Source: Pseudomonas vranovensis DSM 16006 (GTDB lineage Bacteria > Pseudomonadota > Gammaproteobacteria > Pseudomonadales > Pseudomonadaceae). Taken from it: a DNA stretch of 64,000 bases. The stretch spans positions 372,001 to 436,000 of the forward strand of contig NZ_AUED01000003.1 in the NCBI RefSeq assembly GCF_000425805.1. The letters run 5' to 3'. The translations under genes were made by a program, and so were the position numbers. Below, piece after piece: positions 8,747-15,517 of the stretch (positions within the stretch are counted from its first letter, which is position 1; each line of letters opens with the position of its first letter). Below the pieces are notes generated by a model. It did no database searches and was not told the origin of the DNA. It saw only the letters and a program-made list of their open reading frames with translations.

Positions 8747-8950
8747 ATGGGTACTTCGAGAAAGCACACTGCTTCACCACCTGCGGCCAACGCCTTGGTG
8801 TTTCGCGATGCGCTCTACACATCACGGGTTCTGATCTTGCCAGACAACCGACAATTGATCGTCAGCAGCGGGCAGGTAACTGCATCGCCTGACGATGACG
8901 TCGCCCTGGTGTACCTACAGGAGCATCCGCACTTCAAGCCAACGGAGTAG
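8747..8950 (+). CDS. Small tailocin protein of unknown function
   Basis: 67 residues from the ATG at 8747, with GGAGA 6-10 bp upstream. The sequence has beta-strand character (TSRVLILPDNRQLIVSSGQVTAS) and ends in HPHFKPTE. It lies between the spike and gpW and has its own upstream hairpin. No function is recognised. A minor baseplate component or an adaptor is possible from position alone. Confidence 0.7.
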   Translation: MGTSRKHTASPPAANALVFRDALYTSRVLILPDNRQLIVSSGQVTASPDDDVALVYLQEHPHFKPTE

Positions 8951-8954
8951 CGCC

Positions 8955-9281
8955 ATGATCGGAATGGATCGCCGGACAGGTCTGCCGATATCGGCCACCA
9001 CGCATTTGCGCCAATCCATTGAAGACATTCTGACCACGCCGCTGGGCAGCCGGCGCATGCGGCCGGACTACGGCAGCAAACTGCGCCGTTTTGTCGATCT
9101 GCCGGTGAATGAGGGCTGGAAGAGTGCGGTACAGGCAGAGGTTGCCCGAGCACTGGGTCGTTGGGAACCGCGTCTGACGCTTGAGCGAGTGACGGTCACC
9201 GCCGTGATTGACGGGCAGATCACGCTGCAACTGACAGGACGCTACCTGACGCAACCCATGACTCTGGAGGTCAGCGCATGA
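8955..9281 (+). CDS. Baseplate protein W-like (P2 gpW, gp25 family)
   Basis: 108 residues. The motif HLRQSIEDILTTPLGSRRMRPDYGSKL is the signature of the gpW/T4 gp25 family, which initiates sheath polymerisation on the baseplate. The ATG at 8955 lies 4 bp after the previous stop codon, and the 3' end overlaps gpJ by 4 bp (ATGA). Length and order (V-W-J-I) match P2 and R-pyocins. Confidence 0.93.
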   Translation: MIGMDRRTGLPISATTHLRQSIEDILTTPLGSRRMRPDYGSKLRRFVDLPVNEGWKSAVQAEVARALGRWEPRLTLERVTVTAVIDGQITLQLTGRYLTQPMTLEVSA

Positions 9282-10258
9282 TTGATATGTCCCTGTTGCC
9301 ACCACCAGAGGTGGTAGAGACGTTGGAGTTTGAAACGCTGTACCAGAATGTGCTGGCCGATTTTCGTCTGCAGATGGGCGAGCAGTGGACTGCTCAACTG
9401 GAGTCGGACCCCATCGTCAAGTTGCTGGAGTTGGCGGCTTTTCAAAAAATGCTCGGGCGGGCTCGGGTCAATGACGCGGCGAAAGCCAGCTTGCTGGCCT
9501 ATGCCAAGGGTGCAGACCTGGACAACCGCGCCGCCGATTTCGGCGTGCAACGGCTGACCATTACCCCGGCTGATCCGGACGCGTTGCCACCGGTGCATGC
9601 GGTCATGGAAGACGACGATGCATTGCGATACCGCACACGGTTGTCGTTGGAGGCGCTGTCCGTCGCTGGCAGTCGTGGCGCTTATGAGTTTCACGGCCTG
9701 AGCGCATCAGCCAACGTAGCCAGCGTGTCGGTGGATTCACCGACCTTCAAGGGCGTACCGATCAGCACGGCCATTCAGACACAGTTGCCAGCAGGAGCGA
9801 TCGTACTGGTTTGCGACTATTCAGCCGGTCTGGACAAGCCGTTGCCGGGGGACGTGTCGCTGGCCGTGTTGTCACGACCCGCCAGCGCGGTACCGGGGAT
9901 CGAACTGGTGGAAGCGGTGCAGGCGGTGCTGTCGGCCGAGGAGGTGCGGCCGTTGACGGACCGGCCCCGTGTCCAGTTGGCCCAGCCTGTCGAGTTCAAT
10001 GTGGTTGCTACCCTGGAGCTCGATACCGGACCAGACCCGTTGGTGGTCAAGGCCGCATCGCGGGCCAGCCTGGACAGTGTGCTGAGTGCCGCGCGGCGCC
10101 TGGAGGGGCAATTGTCGTTGTCGGCAATTTATGCCGCCTTGCATGTAACCGGTGTACGCCGGGTCCGGTTGATTCAACCGGCAGAAGATGTGGTCTGCGA
10201 CCAGCGACATTACCCCAGTTGCAATGGCGTCACGCTGTCCTCTGAGGTGCTCTCATGA
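9278..10258 (+). CDS. Baseplate protein J-like (P2 gpJ)
   Basis: 326 residues, similar in size to P2 gpJ. The start MIDMSLLPPPEVVETLEFE, the segment DDDALRYRTRLSLEALSVAGSRGAYEFH and the later VSLAVLSRPASA fit the baseplate J family, which builds baseplate wedges like T4 gp6. It overlaps gpW and gpI by 4 bp each, so these three genes are translationally coupled. Confidence 0.93.
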   Translation: MIDMSLLPPPEVVETLEFETLYQNVLADFRLQMGEQWTAQLESDPIVKLLELAAFQKMLGRARVNDAAKASLLAYAKGADLDNRAADFGVQRLTITPADPDALPPVHAVMEDDDALRYRTRLSLEALSVAGSRGAYEFHGLSASANVASVSVDSPTFKGVPISTAIQTQLPAGAIVLVCDYSAGLDKPLPGDVSLAVLSRPASAVPGIELVEAVQAVLSAEEVRPLTDRPRVQLAQPVEFNVVATLELDTGPDPLVVKAASRASLDSVLSAARRLEGQLSLSAIYAALHVTGVRRVRLIQPAEDVVCDQRHYPSCNGVTLSSEVLS

Positions 10259-10977
10259 GTCTGCTGCCACTGAATGCGACCGACTTGGAGAGGGCCCTGG
10301 CCGCGGCTTGCGACCTGAGCATTGACCCGCAGGTCATCCGTGGTGTGGCTGACTCGGAGCGCTGTCCGGCCGACTTTCTGCCTTGGTTGGCGTGGGCCAT
10401 GAAGGTCGATGGTTGGGGCGCGGCTGAAACCGAAGAGCAGCAGCGCGCCCTGATTCGTGACGCGATCCCGGTACACAAGACCAAAGGTACGGTCGGTGCA
10501 GTGCGTCGGGTGCTGAAGGCAGTACGGGTCAACTCTCAATACAAGGAATGGCACCAGATCCCCGGTGCCGCGCCCTTCACCTTCCAGCTCACTGCGTGGG
10601 TCAACAACAACCGACCCGGTGAGGGTTCGATTCTTTCACCGCAGTTGTACGCTCGGTTGCGAGCCCTGGTAGACGCCGTCAAGAATGAGCGAAGCCATTA
10701 TGACTTTCGTCTGGGGGCCGGCTTCGATGGTGGTTTGCATCTGGGCAGCGCCGCTCAGGTGCGCACCGTCTACCGCCGTTCGGTGGAGGCTCAGGGCGTG
10801 CCGCTCGATCCGGCGCTGCAGGGCCTGCAACTGGGCAACGCTACCCACCTGCGCTGCGTGGTTCGACGGTCTGTCGAGGCGCAGGGCATTCCGATCAACG
10901 CTGAACAGGGCCTGCAGATCGCTAACGCGGTACGGCTCCGCATTGTCGTGCGTGGCACGATGGAGGCTGTTCTATGA
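10255..10977 (+). CDS. Baseplate/tail protein I-like (P2 gpI) with C-terminal repeats
   Basis: 240 residues. The first ~160 residues are gpI-like (SLLPLNATDLERALAAA; ADFLPWLAWAMKVDGW; HKTKGTVGAVRRVL), the part that joins the baseplate wedge to the fibre. The C-terminus holds three consecutive copies of a ~28-residue unit beginning GLHLGSAAQVRTVYRRSVEAQ, GLQLGNATHLRCVVRRSVEA and GLQIANAVRLRIVVRGTMEA. P2 gpI is shorter (about 176 residues), so this tail is an addition. It overlaps gpJ and gpH by 4 bp. Confidence 0.9.
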   Translation: MSLLPLNATDLERALAAACDLSIDPQVIRGVADSERCPADFLPWLAWAMKVDGWGAAETEEQQRALIRDAIPVHKTKGTVGAVRRVLKAVRVNSQYKEWHQIPGAAPFTFQLTAWVNNNRPGEGSILSPQLYARLRALVDAVKNERSHYDFRLGAGFDGGLHLGSAAQVRTVYRRSVEAQGVPLDPALQGLQLGNATHLRCVVRRSVEAQGIPINAEQGLQIANAVRLRIVVRGTMEAVL

Positions 10978-11660
10978 GTACACCCTTACAACCCGTCATT
11001 ACCAAGGCCGGCCTGGCCGCGATCTGGCGGGCCGATAACACCGGCGTGGCGGCTGAAATTACCCACGTCGTCCTGGGCACGGCGGGTTATACCCCACGAA
11101 CCGACCAGAAGAGCCTGCAGGCGCAAGTCGCCAAGTACCCCATTGCCGGCGGCGAGCGGCTGAGCAGCACGCAAATTCACCTGACCGCTGTCGCCGATGG
11201 TGAGCGCGCCTTTTGGGTCCGCGAGGTCGGTTTTCTGCTGAGTGACGGCACCTTGTTGGCGGTGTGGTCGCACCCCACTGAGGCGCTGACCTACAAGCCT
11301 GCCGATGCGGACTTGCTGCTGGCCTATGACGTGTCGCTGGCGGCGCTTCCGGCCGACAGCGTAACCATCAACAGTATCCCGGGCGGGCTCAACCTGACCT
11401 TGGCCGCGCCGCTTGCCGCTCAGGCATCGGCGTTGATCGCCGAGCAGCTGCGCGGTCTGCAGCAGCAAGACCAGATCGTTGATCAGGCGGCCCGACAGCG
11501 CATCGCTGGCGAGCAGATCGCCAACCTGATGTTGCGGATGAAAGCCGCCGAGAAGCGCCAGAACGAAGACCGCGACGGCTTGCTAAGTGCGGCGGTCAGT
11601 AACGCGGCTGGGCTGATAGCCCTGCAAACCCTTGTTGTCCAACACATCCACGGAGCATAA
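10974..11660 (+). CDS. Tail fibre N-terminal (P2 gpH-like) protein, short
   Basis: 228 residues. The beginning (PVITKAGLAAIWRADNTGVAA; ITHVVLGTAGYTP) and the segment FWVREVGFLLSDGTLLAVWSH are the conserved baseplate-attachment domain of gpH-type fibres. The last ~80 residues are helical and heptad-like, then the gene stops. Full gpH-type fibres usually carry a long C-terminal receptor-binding part in the same chain. Here that part seems to be the separate next gene, 6 bp downstream. Confidence 0.9.
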   Translation: MSTPLQPVITKAGLAAIWRADNTGVAAEITHVVLGTAGYTPRTDQKSLQAQVAKYPIAGGERLSSTQIHLTAVADGERAFWVREVGFLLSDGTLLAVWSHPTEALTYKPADADLLLAYDVSLAALPADSVTINSIPGGLNLTLAAPLAAQASALIAEQLRGLQQQDQIVDQAARQRIAGEQIANLMLRMKAAEKRQNEDRDGLLSAAVSNAAGLIALQTLVVQHIHGA

Positions 11661-11666
11661 GACGCT

Positions 11667-12437
11667 ATGAGTCTTGAAACTGATGTTGCCAGCCTGGTAA
11701 CGCAAACCACCAAGCTGATCGACTACTTCAACGGCCGCAAAGCTAGCATAGACAGTGCTGTCGCCAGTGCTATTGCGGCAGTGCCTGACACTACCCGCAC
11801 TTGGTGGGTAGACCCCGTGACAGGGAATGACTCAAACGATGGTAAGACTTCTACAACGGCGTTCAAATCCCTTAACAAGGCAATGGCAGCAACCCCGAAC
11901 GCGGGGCAATGCAACGTCAACCTGATGAACGATTACACGATTGAGGCCAACATTCCCCTCACGGTGAATTACCTCGTGGTCTACGGAATCTACGCCGTTT
12001 CCAGCGGGGTTACCCCAAAGATCAAGTTCAAATATCAGGTCTCGACGGATGCAGCCGGCACGCCCAGTACCCAGCTCTCCAGTTTCATTTTTTACAGTCA
12101 GGCGGCCAACATCGAGCTTCGCAGCGTGGACATGGACTTGCCATCTCCTGTCGGTATGAGTCCGCAGCCGGTTACCACCCGTATCTGCTCGGCGTTCAAG
12201 ACCAATGCCGGTTCGTTGCTGCCACCTGTCATTGGTGTGACCCTGCAGTCCGTCAAGGTCAACAAGGCCGCCGATTTTATTGGCGCGCTCGTCGGCCAGG
12301 CCTCCAGCGCGGTAATTTTTCAGGCGGTCAATTGCACGTTCCCAAGCGATATGGCTGGCAAATACATCAATACCGTGGCCGCTGCTACAGACCTGAAAAT
12401 CCTCACCAACGTAATGACCAATCTGGGCACTTTGTAA
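11667..12437 (+). CDS. Putative separate receptor-binding fibre protein (beta-helix-like)
   Basis: 256 residues. The N-terminus (SLETDVASLVTQTTKLIDYF) resembles the short helical connector seen inside phage fibres. The segment WWVDPVTGNDSNDGKTSTTA is a motif common at the start of pectin-lyase-like beta-helix domains in tailspikes. The rest is rich in Val, Thr, Ser and Asn with few charges, as in beta-helical fibres. No hydrolase catalytic residues are evident. Its bases look AT-richer than the baseplate genes, consistent with exchange. It probably sets the killing spectrum; the fold and role are inferred. Confidence 0.75.
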   Translation: MSLETDVASLVTQTTKLIDYFNGRKASIDSAVASAIAAVPDTTRTWWVDPVTGNDSNDGKTSTTAFKSLNKAMAATPNAGQCNVNLMNDYTIEANIPLTVNYLVVYGIYAVSSGVTPKIKFKYQVSTDAAGTPSTQLSSFIFYSQAANIELRSVDMDLPSPVGMSPQPVTTRICSAFKTNAGSLLPPVIGVTLQSVKVNKAADFIGALVGQASSAVIFQAVNCTFPSDMAGKYINTVAAATDLKILTNVMTNLGTL

Positions 12438-12446
12438 GGAGCAGCT

Positions 12447-12911
12447 ATGCAAACCACCAACCTGAACGTCACCTATGGCGACAGCGTCTACGCAGGTTTT
12501 GACTTCGACGGGCTTCCCCTCGGTGCTGCCCGTATGTCGGCTGCCTTTCAGATTGATCAGGTCGCCGATCAGGCCCGCCGCTCAGTCCTAGGGGATTCGT
12601 TGCGTGCTCTTGAGTACCAGCTTACCGCGCAGGAGGCTCGGGCATTCATGGCGGCGAACTACGAAAGGGCAGTGCCGCCGACCGTGCAAGCCTGGATGGA
12701 TGCCGTAGGTAAGGACGCGAAATCGGCCACCGCCGACATTCTGGCCGAGGCCAGCGACTGGGAAGGCGCGTTGCACAAAATCCGCGCAGCACGCCTCAAG
12801 GGCAAGCATGAAGTGCTGCAGGCGTCGAGCCATGCAGAGGCCGAGGTAATCGCTGACGAGGCCATTGCCGCGATCCGTGCAGGTATTCAGGGCGTCGGCA
12901 ACGCCGCCTGA
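12447..12911 (+). CDS. Tail fibre-associated protein, possible assembly chaperone
   Basis: 154 residues; TAAGGAGCAGCT lies just before the ATG. The N-terminal ~40 residues look beta-rich. The remainder is helical (RSVLGDSLRALEYQLTAQEARAF, DILAEASDWEGALHKIRAARL). This helical segment resembles domains found at the ends of fibre proteins or in genes following them in Pseudomonas phages. R-pyocins have a fibre chaperone in this position. A chaperone role is inferred from position, and I do not recognise a classical gpG/Tfa domain. Confidence 0.6.
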   Translation: MQTTNLNVTYGDSVYAGFDFDGLPLGAARMSAAFQIDQVADQARRSVLGDSLRALEYQLTAQEARAFMAANYERAVPPTVQAWMDAVGKDAKSATADILAEASDWEGALHKIRAARLKGKHEVLQASSHAEAEVIADEAIAAIRAGIQGVGNAA

Positions 12912-12938
12912 TCCTTCCCCCACAAAGTCAACCCAAGG

Positions 12939-12958
12939 CCGCCTAGAGCGGTTTTTTT
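12939..12958 (+). terminator. Intercistronic hairpin before the disrupted membrane gene
   Basis: CCGC/CTAGA/GCGG followed by seven T, then GTGCCTGGAGAAAG, which carries the next ribosome binding site. Same layout as at 8708-8731. Confidence 0.6.
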
Positions 12959-12976
12959 GTGCCTGGAGAAAGCACC

Positions 12977-13201
12977 TTGAGTCCAACCAGCTGGCAGCAA
13001 GCCCTGGCGGGCCTGCTCATCATGGCCCTGGTCTAGGGCTTTCTGGCGCTGTTCGGCGTTCCGTCCGGGCAGTGGGTCGGCGCCGCTGCCGGCGTCTTCT
13101 TTTTCCTGGGCCGTGAGTACACCCACGGCGAGTGCAAGCTGGCCCACGATCTGGCGCTGAACCTGAGTCACCTGCGCTGGTACGACGGTTTACGCGCCTG
13201 A
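12977..13201 (+). pseudogene. Small membrane protein gene interrupted by an amber codon
   Basis: A frame of 74 codons begins at TTG 12977 after GGAGA. It reads LSPTSWQQALAGLLIMALV, then TAG at 13034-13036, then GFLALFGVPSGQWVGAAAGV and on to a proper TGA. The two halves together look like a short two-helix membrane protein, and the part after the stop keeps clean protein-like composition. A single C-to-T change (CAG to TAG) would explain it. It may be a recent loss, or amber read-through may occur. It lies between the fibre genes and the sheath gene. Confidence 0.65.
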
Positions 13202-13334
13202 TGTTGGGGCCAGGCGGCCGTATCGATCTTCTGTTCTCTCTGGTCGCCTAACGGCTGGCCACACCGTTAGTGCCGCTACTTTGACTGGCCTGGGCTGCTT
13301 GCAGCCTGATTCGAGCCAACTTCCTTCTATACCT

Positions 13335-13353
13335 GGCCGCGCGAGTCGCGGCC
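13335..13353 (+). repeat. Intercistronic hairpin before the sheath gene
   Basis: A perfect stem GGCCGCG/CGAGT/CGCGGCC followed by TTGTGCATTCTGGAG, the sheath ribosome binding site, 22 bp before the ATG. There is no long T tract, so it is more likely an mRNA-stability or processing element than a terminator. Confidence 0.65.
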
Positions 13354-13375
13354 TTGTGCATTCTGGAGTTCCTAC

Positions 13376-14542
13376 ATGACTGGATTTTTTCACGGCGTTA
13401 CCGTAACCAACGTCGACACCGGCGCGCGCACCCTCGCGCTGCCTTCTTCTTCGATCATTGGTCTGGTCGACACGTTTACCCCTGGCCCAGCGACCAGTGC
13501 CAAGGCCAATGATCTGATGCTTATCACCAGTGAACGCGAAGCCATTGCGGCATTTGGTCCTGATTCGGCGATCACTCGGGCCTGCCACGCCGTATACCGA
13601 CGTGCCAGGGCTGTGATTGTTGCCTGTGGCGTGCCCAAGGTTGCGGACGCGGCAGAGCAAACCTCCGCCATCATCGGCGGCGTCCTCGCCGACGGTACCC
13701 GCACCGGCCTGCAGGCGCTGCTCGACGGTAAAAGCCGTTTCAACGCCCAGCCGCGCCTGCTGGTCACCCCCAAGCACAGCGCCAGCGAAGCGGTGGGCAC
13801 CGCGCTGGTCGCACTGGCCGACAAGCTGCGCGGCCTGGCTATTCTCGATGGCCCGAACACCACCGATGAAGCCGCCATCGCCTATGCCGAGAATTTCGGC
13901 GCCAAGCGTGCGTTCCTGGTCGATCCCGGCGTGAAGTACTGGGACACCGAGGCCAGTGCCACGGTCGATGCCCCAGCCTCTGCCTGGGTCGCCGGCTTGT
14001 TTGCCTGGACCGACAGCGAGTACGGCTTCTGGGCCTCGCCGTCGAACAAGGAGTTTGTTGGCATCACCGGTACCGGCCGTGCCATCGAGTACCTGGACGG
14101 TGACGCCAGTTGCCGGGCCAACCTGCTCAACAACGCCAATATCACCACGGTGATCCGCGACGACGGCTATCGCCTGTGGGGCAACCGTACCTTGAGCAGC
14201 GATCCGAAGTGGGCGTTCGTCACTCGCGTGCGGACCATGGACATCGTCATGGACGCGATCCTGTACGGGCACAAATGGGCGGTCGACCGCTCGATCACCG
14301 CCACTTACGTCAAGGACGTGACCGAAGGCCTGCAGGCCTTCATGCGCGACCTCAAGGCCCAGGGCGCGATCATCAATTTCGAGGTGTTTGCCGATCCTGA
14401 GCTCAACACCGCCAGTCAGTTGGAGCAGGGCAAGGTGTACTGGAACATCCGTTTCACCGATGTGCCGCCTGCAGAAAACCCGAACTTCCGTGTCGAGGTC
14501 ACCAACCAGTGGTTGACCGAAGTCCTCGACCAAGCCGCCTAA
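13376..14542 (+). CDS. Contractile tail sheath protein (P2 FI-like)
   Basis: 388 residues, the P2/R-pyocin sheath size. Family features include HGVTVTNVDTGARTL near the start, SSIIGLVDTF, the central WVAGLFAWTDSEYGFWASPSN, and RTMDIVMDAI with a C-terminal FRVEVTNQWLTEVLDQ. It polymerises around the tube and contracts to drive it through the target envelope. The tube gene follows after 12 bp with an AAGGAG site. Confidence 0.97.
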   Translation: MTGFFHGVTVTNVDTGARTLALPSSSIIGLVDTFTPGPATSAKANDLMLITSEREAIAAFGPDSAITRACHAVYRRARAVIVACGVPKVADAAEQTSAIIGGVLADGTRTGLQALLDGKSRFNAQPRLLVTPKHSASEAVGTALVALADKLRGLAILDGPNTTDEAAIAYAENFGAKRAFLVDPGVKYWDTEASATVDAPASAWVAGLFAWTDSEYGFWASPSNKEFVGITGTGRAIEYLDGDASCRANLLNNANITTVIRDDGYRLWGNRTLSSDPKWAFVTRVRTMDIVMDAILYGHKWAVDRSITATYVKDVTEGLQAFMRDLKAQGAIINFEVFADPELNTASQLEQGKVYWNIRFTDVPPAENPNFRVEVTNQWLTEVLDQAA

Positions 14543-14554
14543 GGAGCAACAACC

Positions 14555-15064
14555 ATGGCAATGATTCCCGAAACCCTGGCCAACCTGAACCTGTTCGTCG
14601 ATGGCGTCAGCTTTCAAGGTGACGTACCGAGTCTGACCCTGCCCAAGCTGACCCTGAAGATGGAGGAGCATCGTGCCGGCGGCATGGACATGCCCATCGA
14701 GATCGACCAGGGGATGGAAAAGCAGGAGGCCGGTTTCGTCACCACCGGTGTGCGCCGCGAGTCGCTGAAGTTCTTTGGCCTGGCCGATGGCTCGGCCTTC
14801 AACGGCACCTTCCGGGGGGCGTTCAAGGGGCTGAAGGGCCGCATCACGCCGGTGATCGTCACCCTGCGTGGGGCGCTCAAAGAGGTCGACATGGGCGACT
14901 GGAAGCCCGGCGACAAGGCCGAAATCAAACACAATGTGGCGCTGACCTACTACAAGCTGGAGGTGGATGGTCGCCTGGTCTATGAAATCGATCCGCTGGG
15001 CATGAAGCGGGTCATCGATGGCGTCGATCAACTCGCGGCACAACGTTCGGCCCTGGGCCTGTAA
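14555..15064 (+). CDS. Tail tube protein (P2 FII-like)
   Basis: 169 residues, as in P2 FII. Typical features are IPETLANLNLFVDGVSFQGD near the start, LPKLTLKMEEHRAGGMDMPI, and RGAFKGLKGRITPVIVTLRG, ending in YEIDPLGMKRVIDGVDQLAA. It forms the inner tube that kills by depolarising the membrane after puncture. The gene is in the canonical FI-FII order. Confidence 0.97.
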   Translation: MAMIPETLANLNLFVDGVSFQGDVPSLTLPKLTLKMEEHRAGGMDMPIEIDQGMEKQEAGFVTTGVRRESLKFFGLADGSAFNGTFRGAFKGLKGRITPVIVTLRGALKEVDMGDWKPGDKAEIKHNVALTYYKLEVDGRLVYEIDPLGMKRVIDGVDQLAAQRSALGL

Positions 15065-15073
15065 GGAGCGATC

Positions 15074-15376
15074 ATGACTCAAGTTTCGAAAAATCCCGGC
15101 TGGCTGACGCTGAGCGCCGATCGCGTAGTCGTTCACCTGAGCAAGCCTTGCGAGGCCAATGGTTTGCAGGTCGACAGCCTGTCGATGCGTGCGCCGACGG
15201 TGCGTGATATCCGCACTGCGCAGTCGGCAGCCGGTGGTGATGACGAGCAGCGCGAGCTGAACCTGTTTGCCTCCCTGGCCGAGATCGGTGCCAAGGACCT
15301 GGAAGGGCTGTCGCTCAAGGATTATGGGCGCCTGCAGGCCGGCTATTTTCGCCTGGTGCAAGACGACGAAGTTTGA
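15074..15376 (+). CDS. Tail assembly chaperone E-like (P2 gpE)
   Basis: 100 residues (MTQVSKNPGWLTLSADRV; LNLFASLAEIGAKDLEGLSLKDYGRLQAGYF). The central motif NLFASLAEI-G-DLEGL-D-Y is that of gpE-type tape-measure chaperones. In most long-tailed phages this protein has a second form made by ribosomal frameshifting. The frame here stops at TGA 15374-15376, with an open overlapping frame continuing to 15488. Confidence 0.9.
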   Translation: MTQVSKNPGWLTLSADRVVVHLSKPCEANGLQVDSLSMRAPTVRDIRTAQSAAGGDDEQRELNLFASLAEIGAKDLEGLSLKDYGRLQAGYFRLVQDDEV

Positions 15377-15488
15377 TCCCACCTTGCAGAAGGCAGCGGC
15401 AAAGCGGCTCGCCAAAGAGCTGAACTTTACCGCTGCCGAGATCATGAGCATGTCGTATCCCGACATGGTCTGGTGGCTTACGGACTGA
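15375..15488 (+). CDS. gpE' extension reached by a +1 (or -2) ribosomal frameshift
   Basis: 37 codons after the gpE stop in the +1 frame, reading from DPTLQKAAAKRLAKELNFTA to PDMVWWLTD, with protein-like composition and a TGA. There is no start codon with a ribosome binding site of its own, so it fits the E' part of an E/E' fusion. The junction bases are GAA-GTT-TGA-TCC. P2 uses a -1 slip, Mu a -2 slip; here the frame relation demands +1 or -2. The mechanism is inferred. Confidence 0.65.
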   Translation, partial: DPTLQKAAAKRLAKELNFTAAEIMSMSYPDMVWWLTD

Positions 15489-15517
15489 GCCCATTTTGAA
15501 GGCAGAGGGGGGATCGG

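Noticed and set aside
13190..15466. 758-codon open frame on the minus strand opposite sheath, tube and E genes
   Set aside because: Shadow of three well-supported tailocin genes; composition follows third-position GC bias.
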